Shown one piece after another: positions 34,776 to 43,081 of a DNA stretch of 64,000 nt. The position numbers were made by a program, and so were the translations under genes. Source of the DNA: Firmicutes bacterium UBA5201. Its GTDB lineage: Bacteria > Bacillota > Clostridia > Peptostreptococcales > Acidaminobacteraceae. Position 1 is the first letter of the stretch, and every line of letters starts with the position of its first letter. Where the stretch lies: positions 1 to 64,000 of the forward strand of contig DHVT01000012.1 in the NCBI GenBank assembly GCA_002412775.1, given 5' to 3'. The notes under the pieces are model-generated. The model worked only from the letters and a program-made list of their open reading frames with translations, was not told the origin of the DNA and searched no databases.

Positions 34776-35648
34776 ATGGATATTATTGAAATCGATAATT
34801 TGACCAAGTATTATGGGAAAGTGAAAGGTATAGAAAATGTCAGCTTCAATGTGAAGGAGGGTGAAATCTTTGGTTTTATCGGTCCAAACGGTGCTGGCAA
34901 ATCCACTACAATTCGCACATTGCTTGGATTGATATTTCCATCATCCGGATCTGCGAAATTGTTTGGCAAGGATTGCATTAAGTTTGGAAGCGATATCAGG
35001 AGTGAAATCGGCTATCTGCCTTCTGAAGTATTCTATTACGAAAAAATGAAGGTTAAGGATCTACTGAAATACTCTGCCAGCTTCTATAAGAAAGATTGTA
35101 CAAAACGAATCAACGAACTCACTGACATTATGGAGCTGAATCTCAATAGACGAATAGAGGATTTGTCATATGGAAACAAAAAGAAGGTGGGTATAGTTCA
35201 AGGATTGCTGCACGAACCCAAATTGATCATGTTGGATGAACCGACCAGCGGACTTGATCCACTCATGCAACAAAAATTTTTTGACATCATTTCAGAAGAA
35301 AACAAAAAAGGCGCCACTGTATTCTTCTCATCACATATTTTGTCTGAAGTGCAACATCTATGCAATCGGGTTGCAATCATCAAAGAAGGTCATGTGATAA
35401 AAGTGGAAGACATTAAAACCTTACGAGAAGACAATTATAAAAAAGTCACGGTAAAAGGGGATTCGCTGGATCATATGAGTCTGAGTTTTGAGGGTGTGTC
35501 GCAGCTTGTGAAATATGATCATTCCTCCAGCTTTTTCTACAAAGGGGATGTCAAAATTTTGATAGAGGCAATGGCCAAGCAGGAAATCCAGGACATTTTG
35601 ATTGAAGATCCATCGCTGGAAGAAATCTTCATGCATTACTACAAGTAG
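34776..35648 (+). CDS. ABC exporter ATP-binding protein (operon 2)
   Basis: A 290-residue ABC ATPase: Walker A GPNGAGKSTTIR, signature DLSYGNKKKVGI, Walker B KLIMLDEPTSGLDP and HILSEVQ after the switch region. It resembles the ATPases of Bacillota exporters for bacitracin-like compounds or antimicrobial peptides. GGGGGGATGGAC precedes ATG 34776; ATG 34770 is an alternative. It is the first of three genes with two large membrane subunits. Confidence 0.9.
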   Translation: MDIIEIDNLTKYYGKVKGIENVSFNVKEGEIFGFIGPNGAGKSTTIRTLLGLIFPSSGSAKLFGKDCIKFGSDIRSEIGYLPSEVFYYEKMKVKDLLKYSASFYKKDCTKRINELTDIMELNLNRRIEDLSYGNKKKVGIVQGLLHEPKLIMLDEPTSGLDPLMQQKFFDIISEENKKGATVFFSSHILSEVQHLCNRVAIIKEGHVIKVEDIKTLREDNYKKVTVKGDSLDHMSLSFEGVSQLVKYDHSSSFFYKGDVKILIEAMAKQEIQDILIEDPSLEEIFMHYYK

Positions 35649-35656
35649 GTGTGCCC

Positions 35657-36460
35657 ATGAATATTTATAGGTTCGAGTTAAAAGGTTATTTCAGAACTTT
35701 GTGGATTTGGATTCTCTCTTTGATTGCTTTATTGTTCATGTATATGGCTTTTTATCCGATATTGTCGGATGACGCGATGATGATGGACAAAATTCTGGAG
35801 CATTACCCGGAAGAGTTGCTAAAAGCTTTTGGAATGGGCGAGAGTATTTCTTTTGCCACTGTTCTTGGCTATTTTACATTCACATTCGTATTCGTCCAGC
35901 TTTGTTTGGCTGTTCAAAGCGCCTATTACGGTTTTAATTTTCTATCTATTGAAGAACGTGAACTTACCGCTGATTTTCTTTACAGCAAACCGGTCACCAG
36001 ACGAAGTGTGTTTGTTCAAAAATATCTTGCGGCGTTTACTGCACTTCTTTTATCGAATTTGGCTGTTTGGATTGGCAGTTTTTTGGCGATCGAAATATTC
36101 AGGGGAGACAACTCTTATGATTTGGGCAATTTGGTGATTTTGCTCGTGTCCATCCCCATTTTTCAATTGTTCTTTTTTAGTATCGGTCTTGTAGTTACAA
36201 CACTTTCAAAAAAAATCAGCAGTGTGATCAGCTATGCAATGGCACTATCTTTTGGTCTTTACATACTGAATGCGATAAGAAGTATCGTAGGAGGGGAGTT
36301 GTTGGGAATGATCACACCCTATTATTATTTTGAGCCAGGTCATATACTGACTTCAGGAAAATTGAACTTGAGATTGACAATGATTTGTGTCTTCGTAATC
36401 CTGATTTCAAATAGCCTTGGGTATCGATTATATCTGAAAAGAAATATCCATTCTTTGTAG
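35657..36460 (+). CDS. ABC exporter permease (operon 2, first)
   Basis: A 267-residue protein with six membrane helices, of the ABC-2 / GldF-like permease type. LSIEERELTADFLYSKPVTRRSVFVQKYLAA is the conserved cytoplasmic loop that contacts the ATPase. ATG 35657 follows TAGGTG; a GTG 6 bases upstream is less likely. It starts 8 bases after the ATPase and is a diverged paralogue of the next gene. Confidence 0.85.
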   Translation: MNIYRFELKGYFRTLWIWILSLIALLFMYMAFYPILSDDAMMMDKILEHYPEELLKAFGMGESISFATVLGYFTFTFVFVQLCLAVQSAYYGFNFLSIEERELTADFLYSKPVTRRSVFVQKYLAAFTALLLSNLAVWIGSFLAIEIFRGDNSYDLGNLVILLVSIPIFQLFFFSIGLVVTTLSKKISSVISYAMALSFGLYILNAIRSIVGGELLGMITPYYYFEPGHILTSGKLNLRLTMICVFVILISNSLGYRLYLKRNIHSL

Positions 36461-36470
36461 GGGGCGTAAG

Positions 36471-37265
36471 ATGAACATAATAACAAGAGAATTAAGATCG
36501 AACTTAAAATCTCTTTTGATCTGGAGTGGTAGTCTGATTGCAGTCATAGTCATGATGCTCAGTGAGTTTTCGGCATATTACAATAATCCCGATATGGCTC
36601 AAATCATGGAATCTATGCCAAAAGCCTTGATGGATGCATTCAGTATGAGCAATGCGAATCTTACGACTGTCAGTGGATATGTAAGTATAACTGTGGTCTA
36701 TGTCAATCTTATGCTGGGCATATATGCTGTTTTGCTCGGAAATTCAATCATTGCAAAAGAAGAGCGTGACAAGACCGCGGGATTTCTCATGACAATGCCT
36801 GTTACACGCACAAAGGTTTTGATCGGAAAAATAGCTGCAGCAATCATCAATTGCATGATCGTACTTGCTGTAGTGATCGGCTCCTTGTATATTTTTACTT
36901 TGAAGTACAACCCTGATCAAGAATTTTATAGGTTTTTGTGGTTAATCACTATGACAACGGGGGTTTTTGAGGCTGTTTTTTTAAGCATTGGATTATTTTT
37001 GGCATCTGCAGTAAAGCGCTATAAGATGTCCAGTGGGATAGGACTTGGTATCCTATTTGCCCTATATGTATTGTCTGTTTTGGTTGCGCTTAGTGAAAAG
37101 ATTGATTTCTTAAAATATGTGACACCCTTCAAATACTTTGAAGCATCGATATTGCTTCAAAATGATAGCATTGAAGGGAAATATTTGATCATATCCTTCG
37201 CTTGGATAGTCCTATTCATGTTTTTAACATTTAAAATCTATAACAACCGCGATTTGCGGGATTAA
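36471..37265 (+). CDS. ABC exporter permease (operon 2, second)
   Basis: A 264-residue six-helix permease paralogous to the preceding gene: IIAKEERDKTAGFLMTMPVTRTKVLIGKIAAA matches the same loop, and both N-termini contain a short extracellular segment with MPKALMDAF / YPEELLKAF. The two presumably form a heterodimer with the ATPase. GGGGGCG precedes the ATG. The stop codon abuts the composite hairpin element at 37265-37388. Confidence 0.85.
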   Translation: MNIITRELRSNLKSLLIWSGSLIAVIVMMLSEFSAYYNNPDMAQIMESMPKALMDAFSMSNANLTTVSGYVSITVVYVNLMLGIYAVLLGNSIIAKEERDKTAGFLMTMPVTRTKVLIGKIAAAIINCMIVLAVVIGSLYIFTLKYNPDQEFYRFLWLITMTTGVFEAVFLSIGLFLASAVKRYKMSSGIGLGILFALYVLSVLVALSEKIDFLKYVTPFKYFEASILLQNDSIEGKYLIISFAWIVLFMFLTFKIYNNRDLRD

Positions 37266-37388
37266 AAAATATAAGAGCGCCGTCGCGGCGCTCTTATATT
37301 TTTCGCGTAGGTAAGTTTCCGAAGGAAACTTATTAGCGTCTCTGTAAGTCTTATGATACGTGCGCCGTCGCGGCGCTCTTATATTTTT
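37265..37388. repeat. Composite hairpin element, copy 1 (terminator + 42-base core + short hairpin)
   Basis: Three parts. First, an 18-base perfect stem with loop TCG (37265-37282 with 37286-37303; CGGCGCTCTTATATTTTT arm) acts as a terminator for exporter operon 2. Second, a 42-base core (37301-37342) with inner palindrome TAAGTTTCC/GGAAACTTA. Third, after about 19 bases, a shorter hairpin whose 27 bases (37362-37388) repeat 37277-37303 exactly; its T tail follows. The core recurs exactly, inverted, at 58469-58510, again between two related hairpins. Confidence 0.85.
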
Positions 37389-37391
37389 ATA

Positions 37392-38105
37392 TTATAGATC
37401 TTCTTCCTTGACACTCCATACTTTCCATACGTTGCCGACCAATTCAGGACCGGGCTTGAGTGTTGTTTTTCCTGGTCTCCACCCGGATGGTGTGGCTTCA
37501 GTTCCACCGGAATTTCGGACCAATTGATAAGCTTGAACCTGTCTGATGGTTTCGGCGACGTTTCTGCCAACTGGAGGAGTAAGCACTTCGTAACCTTGAA
37601 TGATACCATCTGGATCGATAATGAAACGACCTCTGTTTTCTACGCCTGCCTCTGGATCATAGACATTATATAATGTACCGACGCCACCGCCCGCATCTGA
37701 GAGCATAGGGAACGGTATGCCGCCCTCAACCATTTTGGACAGTTCAAAATCGTTCCACATTTTGTGAACAAAAACACTGTCTACACTCACTGAGAGCACT
37801 TCGACATCCAGTGCTTGAAAATCATTGAATTTATCTGCAACTGCAGATACTTCAGTCGCTCAGACGAATGTGAAGTCGCCTGGATAAAAGCATAATACGA
37901 CCCATTTCCCTTTGTATTCGGATAATTTGAAATTTTTAAAACCGCCTTTGTAATATCCTGCCAGCTCGAAATCAGGAGCAGGTCCTCCAACTTTGATCAT
38001 TTTCACTTCCTCCTTTTTTTCTGTAGTTTGGTCGGTGCCTTCAGCATGTGTTTGTGGAATAGTCGCCTTTGGACGAGCACAACCAGGTTTGAAATCAGTT
38101 GGCAT
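37392..38105 (-). CDS. prxU: Selenocysteine peroxiredoxin (PrxU) with in-frame UGA
   Basis: One reading frame of 238 codons, interrupted only by TGA at 37862-37860 (codon 82), encodes a typical AhpC/Prx1-type peroxiredoxin. Before the TGA: GGPAPDFELAGYYKGG and VVLCFYPGDFTFV; after it: ATEVSAVADKF, VEVLSVSVDS and RFIIDPDGIIQGYEV. The TGA sits exactly where the peroxidatic Cys of GDFTFVCPTE stands, so it should be read as selenocysteine, as known for PrxU of Eubacterium acidaminophilum. A hairpin follows at SECIS distance. The C-terminal resolving Cys (usual VCPA) is absent (EATPSGW), so reduction must use another thiol. AAAGGAGGTATCAT precedes ATG 38105. It would reduce peroxides. Confidence 0.9.
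37832..37862 (-). promoter_or_regulatory. UGA codon and bacterial SECIS-like hairpin
   Basis: On the minus strand UAUCUGCA and UGCAGAUA (37849-37832) form a perfect 8-base stem around a tiny loop with G in it, about 18 bases after the UGA. Position and loop G fit bacterial SECIS elements bound by SelB. The element lies in coding sequence without breaking the protein motif. Confidence 0.75.
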
Positions 38106-38145
38106 ATGATACCTCCTTTAGTAGTATGGATTGATGCCTATAAAA

Positions 38146-38175
38146 AGAATACCCCATAATATATGGGGTAATCAA
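38146..38175 (-). promoter_or_regulatory. Predicted prxU promoter with palindrome in the spacer; also hairpin for the upstream gene
   Basis: On the minus strand TTGATT (38175-38170) and TATTCT (38151-38146) are 18 apart. A palindrome with arms TACCCCATA and TATGGGGTA (38150-38170) fills the spacer and overlaps both promoter elements, an ideal operator position. Because TTCTTTTTA follows on the minus strand, the same palindrome can also act as terminator for the PAS/GGDEF/HD-GYP gene ending at 38189. Which role dominates is unknown. Confidence 0.5.
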
Positions 38176-38188
38176 TAAAAAACATATG

Positions 38189-40324
38189 TTAATTAATTAA
38201 GTTGATAAATACCCTAATCAACTCGGGATCGAATTGAGTTCCCGAATTATTTCTGAGTTCCTCCAATATTTGCTTCTTAGTCAATTGAGGAAGATATCCT
38301 CGTGGATGAGTCATGGCATCATAAGCATCCGCAATACAAATGATTCTTGAGAACAGAGGAATATCTTCACCTATGAGGCCTTTTGGATACCCTGTACCGT
38401 CATATCTTTCATGGTGTGCGAGTACAACGGTTGCAAGTTCACTCATCTCATTAAGCGCACTTAGAATTCGATAACCGATTTCAGGATGTTTTTTCATTTC
38501 CACCCAGTCTGAAGCAGAGTATGGGAACTCCTTATTTAAAATGTTTTGTGGGATTGCGATTTTACCGATGTCATGAAGCCAACCCGCTGATTTCAAATCA
38601 TCCAGTTCATGTTGACTCAAATTCAACGCCATCCCTAATTGCTCGCAGTACATGCTCACGTTTTGTGAATGACTTCGTTCACTGTCATTCTGGTCATGAA
38701 GGGTCTTAATGATGGTATCGAACATTCTGCTTCTGAAGCTGGGGCTTTCAATCAACTTGTTTCGGTACATATGATTTTCAACACGTTTGAACAATTCAGC
38801 AATGGGTTCGTCTAGAGATGTTTTTGTGTCACAACCAAATGAGAGAGAAAAAGCTATGCCGTTGAAAACTTCATTTTCACAGGCAACCTTTATCCTGTGA
38901 ACTATCTCTTCAGCGGTTCTAAGCTCTGTGTGAGGCAAAAGGATAACGAACTCATCCCCTCCAAGTCTTGCTATGATTTCATCTTTTCGACAGTTTTCTA
39001 TGATGATCGCAGCTATTCTTTCCAGCAGCTGATCGCCGACACTATGACCAAATGCATCGTTTGTCAGTTTCAGGCCATTGACATCCGCCATGATCAAGGC
39101 AATGGGGATGTTGCGTGACCGATCGAGGCGTCTGAGCTCTTCTTCAAAAAAACGACGATTATAAAGACCGGTCAGTTGGTCGTGATAGCTGATGAACATA
39201 ATTTCCCGTTCTGCTTTTTTTCTGTCTGAAATGTCCGTATATATGCCATAACCACCGATGACCTGATCCCCTTCAAGAATGGGTATGCCTTTGATCAAAA
39301 CGTCTACGGGCTGATTGTTTTTGCCGAATCGGACGCCCTCGAGGACAATCTTTTCTCCAGTATACATGCGAGTAGTCAGTTCAGTGGTCATGCGCATGGT
39401 TTCATTAGTTGAAATGATCTCATCAATTTTTTGACCTTTGATTTCCGACAAGTAATAACCAAACAAATCTGTGAAGACATCATTGATTTCAATGATGTTT
39501 TGGTTTGAATCCAACCTGACAATCGCATCAGAGGAATTTTTGAAAAGAGCTTCAAAAATATTTTTTTGAGTGGATAATTTCTTGTTGGCGTTCTTTTGTT
39601 CTGAGATATCCGTATATATACCATACCCACCGATGACTTCTGTGCCTAGAACGATAGGAACACCTTGAATCAAAAATGCTCTTGCGGTGCCATCCTTGGA
39701 ATAGCGAAGGCCTTCTTTGACGACTTTTTCTCCATTCAGCAGACGAGTGGTAATCTCGGTGTTTTCATTGAGTTGGTCGTCACTCGAAATCAGAGGGTCC
39801 GGTAACTTCCCTTTGACTTCGTCAAGGCTGTAACCAAAAAAACGCTCATAATTCTCATTGAACTCAATAATGTGCTGGTTTTTGTCGATTCTGATTATGG
39901 CATCCGATGAATTGCTGAAGAGGGACTCGAAAATCATTTTTTGACGGTTTAACGCGTCAATGGCTTGCTTTTCTTTTGTGACATCTTTATAAATTATAAA
40001 AGCACCTTTGATGATGCCATTTTTTATTATGGGAATTCCCGTCATGACAACGTCATAGAGGTTGCCTTCGGAATCCTTTCGCTGACCTTCATCAAAGATC
40101 CGCTCACCATGCAATAATTTTAGTGAATTGAGCTTGATTTTCTCAGAATCATTGATGTCATGGAAAAGTTCGTCAATATTCTTATGGACCACATGCTCAT
40201 TTTTGTATCTGAAAAGTTCTTCAAATTTTCGATTGATTTCAAGAATATTGAAATGAGCATCAACTTTTACAATCGCATCCATAGATGAATGAAACAACAG
40301 TTCGAAATTGTTGGAATTACTCAT
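38189..40324 (-). CDS. PAS-PAS-PAS-GGDEF-HD-GYP signalling protein
   Basis: A 711-residue cytoplasmic protein: three PAS domains in tandem (~8-120, 125-245, 250-370; the second and third share SSDAIVRLDSNQNIIEIN-like phrases and a repeated GGYGIYTDIS end), a GGDEF domain (~375-530; RLGGDEFVILL intact, I-site imperfect as RKDE) and HD-GYP (~540-711; HDIGK, HHERYDGTGYPKGL). It probably senses a small molecule or redox state through PAS and sets c-di-GMP. GAAAGGTG supports ATG 40324. It is divergent from the EAL-HDOD gene and upstream of prxU. Confidence 0.93.
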   Translation of the reverse strand: MSNSNNFELLFHSSMDAIVKVDAHFNILEINRKFEELFRYKNEHVVHKNIDELFHDINDSEKIKLNSLKLLHGERIFDEGQRKDSEGNLYDVVMTGIPIIKNGIIKGAFIIYKDVTKEKQAIDALNRQKMIFESLFSNSSDAIIRIDKNQHIIEFNENYERFFGYSLDEVKGKLPDPLISSDDQLNENTEITTRLLNGEKVVKEGLRYSKDGTARAFLIQGVPIVLGTEVIGGYGIYTDISEQKNANKKLSTQKNIFEALFKNSSDAIVRLDSNQNIIEINDVFTDLFGYYLSEIKGQKIDEIISTNETMRMTTELTTRMYTGEKIVLEGVRFGKNNQPVDVLIKGIPILEGDQVIGGYGIYTDISDRKKAEREIMFISYHDQLTGLYNRRFFEEELRRLDRSRNIPIALIMADVNGLKLTNDAFGHSVGDQLLERIAAIIIENCRKDEIIARLGGDEFVILLPHTELRTAEEIVHRIKVACENEVFNGIAFSLSFGCDTKTSLDEPIAELFKRVENHMYRNKLIESPSFRSRMFDTIIKTLHDQNDSERSHSQNVSMYCEQLGMALNLSQHELDDLKSAGWLHDIGKIAIPQNILNKEFPYSASDWVEMKKHPEIGYRILSALNEMSELATVVLAHHERYDGTGYPKGLIGEDIPLFSRIICIADAYDAMTHPRGYLPQLTKKQILEELRNNSGTQFDPELIRVFINLIN

Positions 40325-40449
40325 AAGCACACCTTTCATTACAAAATATTAATATAGTTGTATATATTAAAACATTTTTTTAATTCAATTACAATTGTGA
40401 AACGCATATTAATGGGTATGAGTACAAAAAAAACTAGGGAGAGGGTCCT

Positions 40450-41667
40450 ATGTATATCGCTAGACAACCAATATTCAACACAAAAATGGAAGTATACGGA
40501 TATGAGTTGCTGTATAGATTCAGTGAAAGCAGCAAAATGTTTGATGGAAGTTCACCAATACAGGCGACAGCAACTATAATCAATGGACTTTTTGAATCGG
40601 GACTGGAAAATTTGATCGATGGCAAACGCGCATTTGTAAATTTTGATTCGGATTTTTTGCATCTGGACCTAACAGAACTCATCGAGCCAGAGAAACTTGT
40701 GATCGAGATGCTGGAAGATGTTCAGGTGGATATAGATATGATGGTTCGTCTGCAAGAGCTCAAAGACAAAGGGTATATGCTTGCTCTGGATGATTTTGTT
40801 GAATCATACAATCATTATCCATTGGTACCGATGGCGGATATAATCAAATATGATTTGATCGGCACACCAATGGCAATGATCAAATCTGATGTGGCGAGAG
40901 CACTCAAAGACAACAAAATCCTACTGGCTGAGAAAGTTGAAAATATTTCCGAGTTTGAAGAAGCGAAAGCAATGGGATTCACTTTATTTCAAGGGTTCTT
41001 TTTTAGCAAGCCAAGCATAATTGGAAGCTCCAATGACAAAACAACAACCAAAGCCCAATATGGAAGAATGATCAATGAACTTATGAAGGATGAACCTTCT
41101 TATCAGATTCTTGCTGAGATAATTGAAAAGGATGTGCATCTGGCGTATAGATTGATGCGTGTTGTAAAATCAAGATCCGGTGATGATATCCTATACTCCA
41201 TCAAAAGAGCATTGACCTATATGGGATTGAAAGAAATCCAACGATGGATCAATATTCTCATGCTTCGAGATCTGTCAGATAAAAAACCGGATGAACTCAT
41301 GAGAATGTCATTGATCAGGACCAAATTTGCCGAAAGGATCACAATGCATACTCATCTGAGCAAGATGAAATATGAAGCATCCATGCTGGGATTGTTCAGT
41401 ACGATCGATGCAATGTTGGACCAAAGTATGGATGACGCCCTTAAAGGTATCTCATTGCCAGCTTCAATCATAGATGCTCTTGTGCATGGGAAAGGTGATC
41501 TTTATCCAATATTTCAGTTGGTCTGTACCTATGAAAAAGCCGATTGGAAAAAAGCTCAAATAATCATCAGTCAACTGGGATTGAATGAAGACGAAGTCGT
41601 TGACGATTATAAATCCGCTCTGATATGGACAAAAGAAGTCATGGATATGATTTACAAAGTTAATTGA
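40450..41667 (+). CDS. EAL-HDOD (YuxH-type) signalling protein
   Basis: A 405-residue protein with an N-terminal EAL-like domain (MYIARQPIFNTKMEVYGYELLYR, then FVNFDSDFL and LALDDFVE) and a C-terminal HDOD domain (~200-395; DVHLAYRLMRVVKS and YSIKRALTYMGLKEIQRWI). In this family the EAL active site is degenerate (ELL instead of EAL), so it more likely binds than degrades c-di-GMP. GGGAGAGGG precedes the ATG. It is divergent from the PAS/GGDEF/HD-GYP gene, so both may act in the same response. Confidence 0.92.
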   Translation: MYIARQPIFNTKMEVYGYELLYRFSESSKMFDGSSPIQATATIINGLFESGLENLIDGKRAFVNFDSDFLHLDLTELIEPEKLVIEMLEDVQVDIDMMVRLQELKDKGYMLALDDFVESYNHYPLVPMADIIKYDLIGTPMAMIKSDVARALKDNKILLAEKVENISEFEEAKAMGFTLFQGFFFSKPSIIGSSNDKTTTKAQYGRMINELMKDEPSYQILAEIIEKDVHLAYRLMRVVKSRSGDDILYSIKRALTYMGLKEIQRWINILMLRDLSDKKPDELMRMSLIRTKFAERITMHTHLSKMKYEASMLGLFSTIDAMLDQSMDDALKGISLPASIIDALVHGKGDLYPIFQLVCTYEKADWKKAQIIISQLGLNEDEVVDDYKSALIWTKEVMDMIYKVN

Positions 41668-41692
41668 CATATGTTCATAATGGAGTTATATT
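41664..41692 (+). promoter_or_regulatory. Promoter of the Fur-family gene
   Basis: A consensus TTGACA (41664-41669) and TATATT (41687-41692), 17 apart. The -35 overlaps the stop codon of the EAL-HDOD gene. Confidence 0.65.
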
Positions 41693-41723
41693 ATTAGTAT
41701 GAATGGAATGTGGGGAGGTAAAT

Positions 41724-42167
41724 ATGGACCATAACCAAAAAATACTCGACATAGAAAAAATATTGAAAGATAATGGATACAAACTCACAGGATCGCGCAA
41801 ATTGATGATTAAAATTTTCGTCGATTCAAAAATTCACATGAGACCGGATGATGTCTATCAACTTTTAAGAAATGACAGAATCAGCTTGCCGACTGTGTAC
41901 AGAAATATAGAAATATTCAAGGAAACTGGTGTTATAAAGGAACTGCCTATTCAAAACGAGCGATATTATGAGCTGGAAATATATAGCGGAAAAAAAATGC
42001 ATATTCATTTTCAATGTCAAAGTTGTGGAATCATCAAAGAGTACAGTGATCTTGAACTTATAAAGATGATGATTGCAGAGCGCGATTTCATTGAGACAAA
42101 CCATGGAGATCGTATTGACGATGTAACGATTGTCATGAGCGGAACCTGCAAGATATGCCTAAAGTGA
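41724..42167 (+). CDS. Fur-family transcriptional regulator
   Basis: A 147-residue regulator of the Fur/PerR/Zur family. The winged helix is clear (KLTGSRKLMIKIFVDSK, then RISLPTVYRNIEIFKETGVI). The metal-binding half has HIHFQCQSCGIIKEY and the C-terminal CKICLK, giving two CxxC pairs for a structural zinc. The sensing metal cannot be told from sequence; proximity to peroxide and copper genes makes PerR-like sensing possible. GGGGAGGTAAAT precedes ATG 41724. Monocistronic with a strong promoter and terminator. Confidence 0.92.
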   Translation: MDHNQKILDIEKILKDNGYKLTGSRKLMIKIFVDSKIHMRPDDVYQLLRNDRISLPTVYRNIEIFKETGVIKELPIQNERYYELEIYSGKKMHIHFQCQSCGIIKEYSDLELIKMMIAERDFIETNHGDRIDDVTIVMSGTCKICLK

Positions 42168-42208
42168 AAAAGTTATCTCACTATATTGCTGTGAGATAAC
42201 TTTTTTTT
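42167..42208 (+). terminator. Terminator of the Fur-family gene
   Basis: A 15-base perfect stem (arms 42167-42181 and 42191-42205; AGTTATCTCAC core) with a T-run; it overlaps the stop codon. Confidence 0.9.
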
Positions 42209-42246
42209 GTTTGACAACATGAAATTAGGATAAATGTATGATAAAT

Positions 42247-42486
42247 TTACTCATTCTCTTCCGCCTCAAATTGACCGCTGAAAAAGCTGTCATATAAAAG
42301 TTTTGCTTGATCATATTCTTCGTCGTGAACGAATAAATCAATCCCGAATATCGTATTGCCCAAGTAAATTGTCATAAATTCTCCGGTTTCCCTGTGTTGC
42401 ACAAATAATGGAATATCATTGTCTTCAAATAATTCTTTGATCATTTCAAATTCAATATTGTTCATCAGAGTAGCCAACTGTTTCAT
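42247..42486 (-). CDS. DUF2007-like putative signal-transducing protein
   Basis: A 79-residue protein resembling the DUF2007 family (putative signal transducing): LATLMNNIEFEMIKELFEDNDIPLFV, then GIDLFVHDEEYDQAKLLYDSFF, a ferredoxin-like alternation. The family has no well-defined function. It has GGAGGTTAT on the minus strand before the ATG, and stands alone between the Fur terminator and the flavodoxin gene, divergent from the latter. Confidence 0.75.
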   Translation of the reverse strand: MKQLATLMNNIEFEMIKELFEDNDIPLFVQHRETGEFMTIYLGNTIFGIDLFVHDEEYDQAKLLYDSFFSGQFEAEENE

Positions 42487-42572
42487 ATGATAACCTCCGT
42501 TCTATAATCATTATATATCCTATAATGTATGCTTCAATCACAATCAATCAATCACAAAGGGGAGATGGAATT

Positions 42573-43073
42573 ATGAAAAACATTTTAATTGTCTATGCAA
42601 CCAAGACTGGAACTACTCTTCATGCCGCCAATATCATATCGGAAGTGTTTGAATCCAATGGCTATTCGGTCGATATTAGAAAGTTCAGTGATGACTTTAG
42701 TCTTGACCCTTATTTTGGAGTCATAATCGGAGCGCCAATCAACGGCATGCAATGGCATCCTGACGCTGTGAAGTTTATTACGACTAATCAGCAAGTCCTT
42801 AAGGAAAAGGCGGTGGCATATTATTTCATGTCCTATATTTTGAATGTTGGAAATTCATTCTGGAACAAACGCATTCAGACTAGTCTCAATAAAGTGAAAA
42901 ACATTGTCAAACCAATCAATATCGGTATGTTCAATGGAAGTGTCGGCAGTGGTTTTCCTGCACCGGCAAGATGGCTTTTCGGAATAAAGAAAGGAACACC
43001 CATGAATCTTACTGATGACGCAGAAGTCAAGGAATGGGCAAAAGACTGCTGTGAAGTGTTTGACAGAATTTGA
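42573..43073 (+). CDS. Flavodoxin-like protein
   Basis: A 166-residue flavodoxin with the FMN-phosphate loop ILIVYATKTGTT at the N-terminus and later VIIGAPINGMQWH and MFNGSVG segments, of the flavodoxin_5/HemG-like type. It probably carries electrons or acts as an FMN-dependent reductase. GGGGAGATGG precedes ATG 42573; longer N-termini lack a ribosome site. It ends 8 bases before the alpha/beta hydrolase. Confidence 0.88.
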   Translation: MKNILIVYATKTGTTLHAANIISEVFESNGYSVDIRKFSDDFSLDPYFGVIIGAPINGMQWHPDAVKFITTNQQVLKEKAVAYYFMSYILNVGNSFWNKRIQTSLNKVKNIVKPINIGMFNGSVGSGFPAPARWLFGIKKGTPMNLTDDAEVKEWAKDCCEVFDRI

Positions 43074-43081
43074 GTGTAGTC

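Noticed and set aside
37265..37388. CRISPR array or riboswitch at the repeated hairpins
   Set aside because: Only two partial hairpin copies with no equal spacers; no cas genes; lies after the stop codons of convergent genes, so not a 5' leader.
37392..38105. prxU as a frameshifted or nonsense pseudogene
   Set aside because: The frame is continuous on both sides, the stop is TGA at the active-site codon, a SECIS-like hairpin follows, and ribosome site and promoter are intact.
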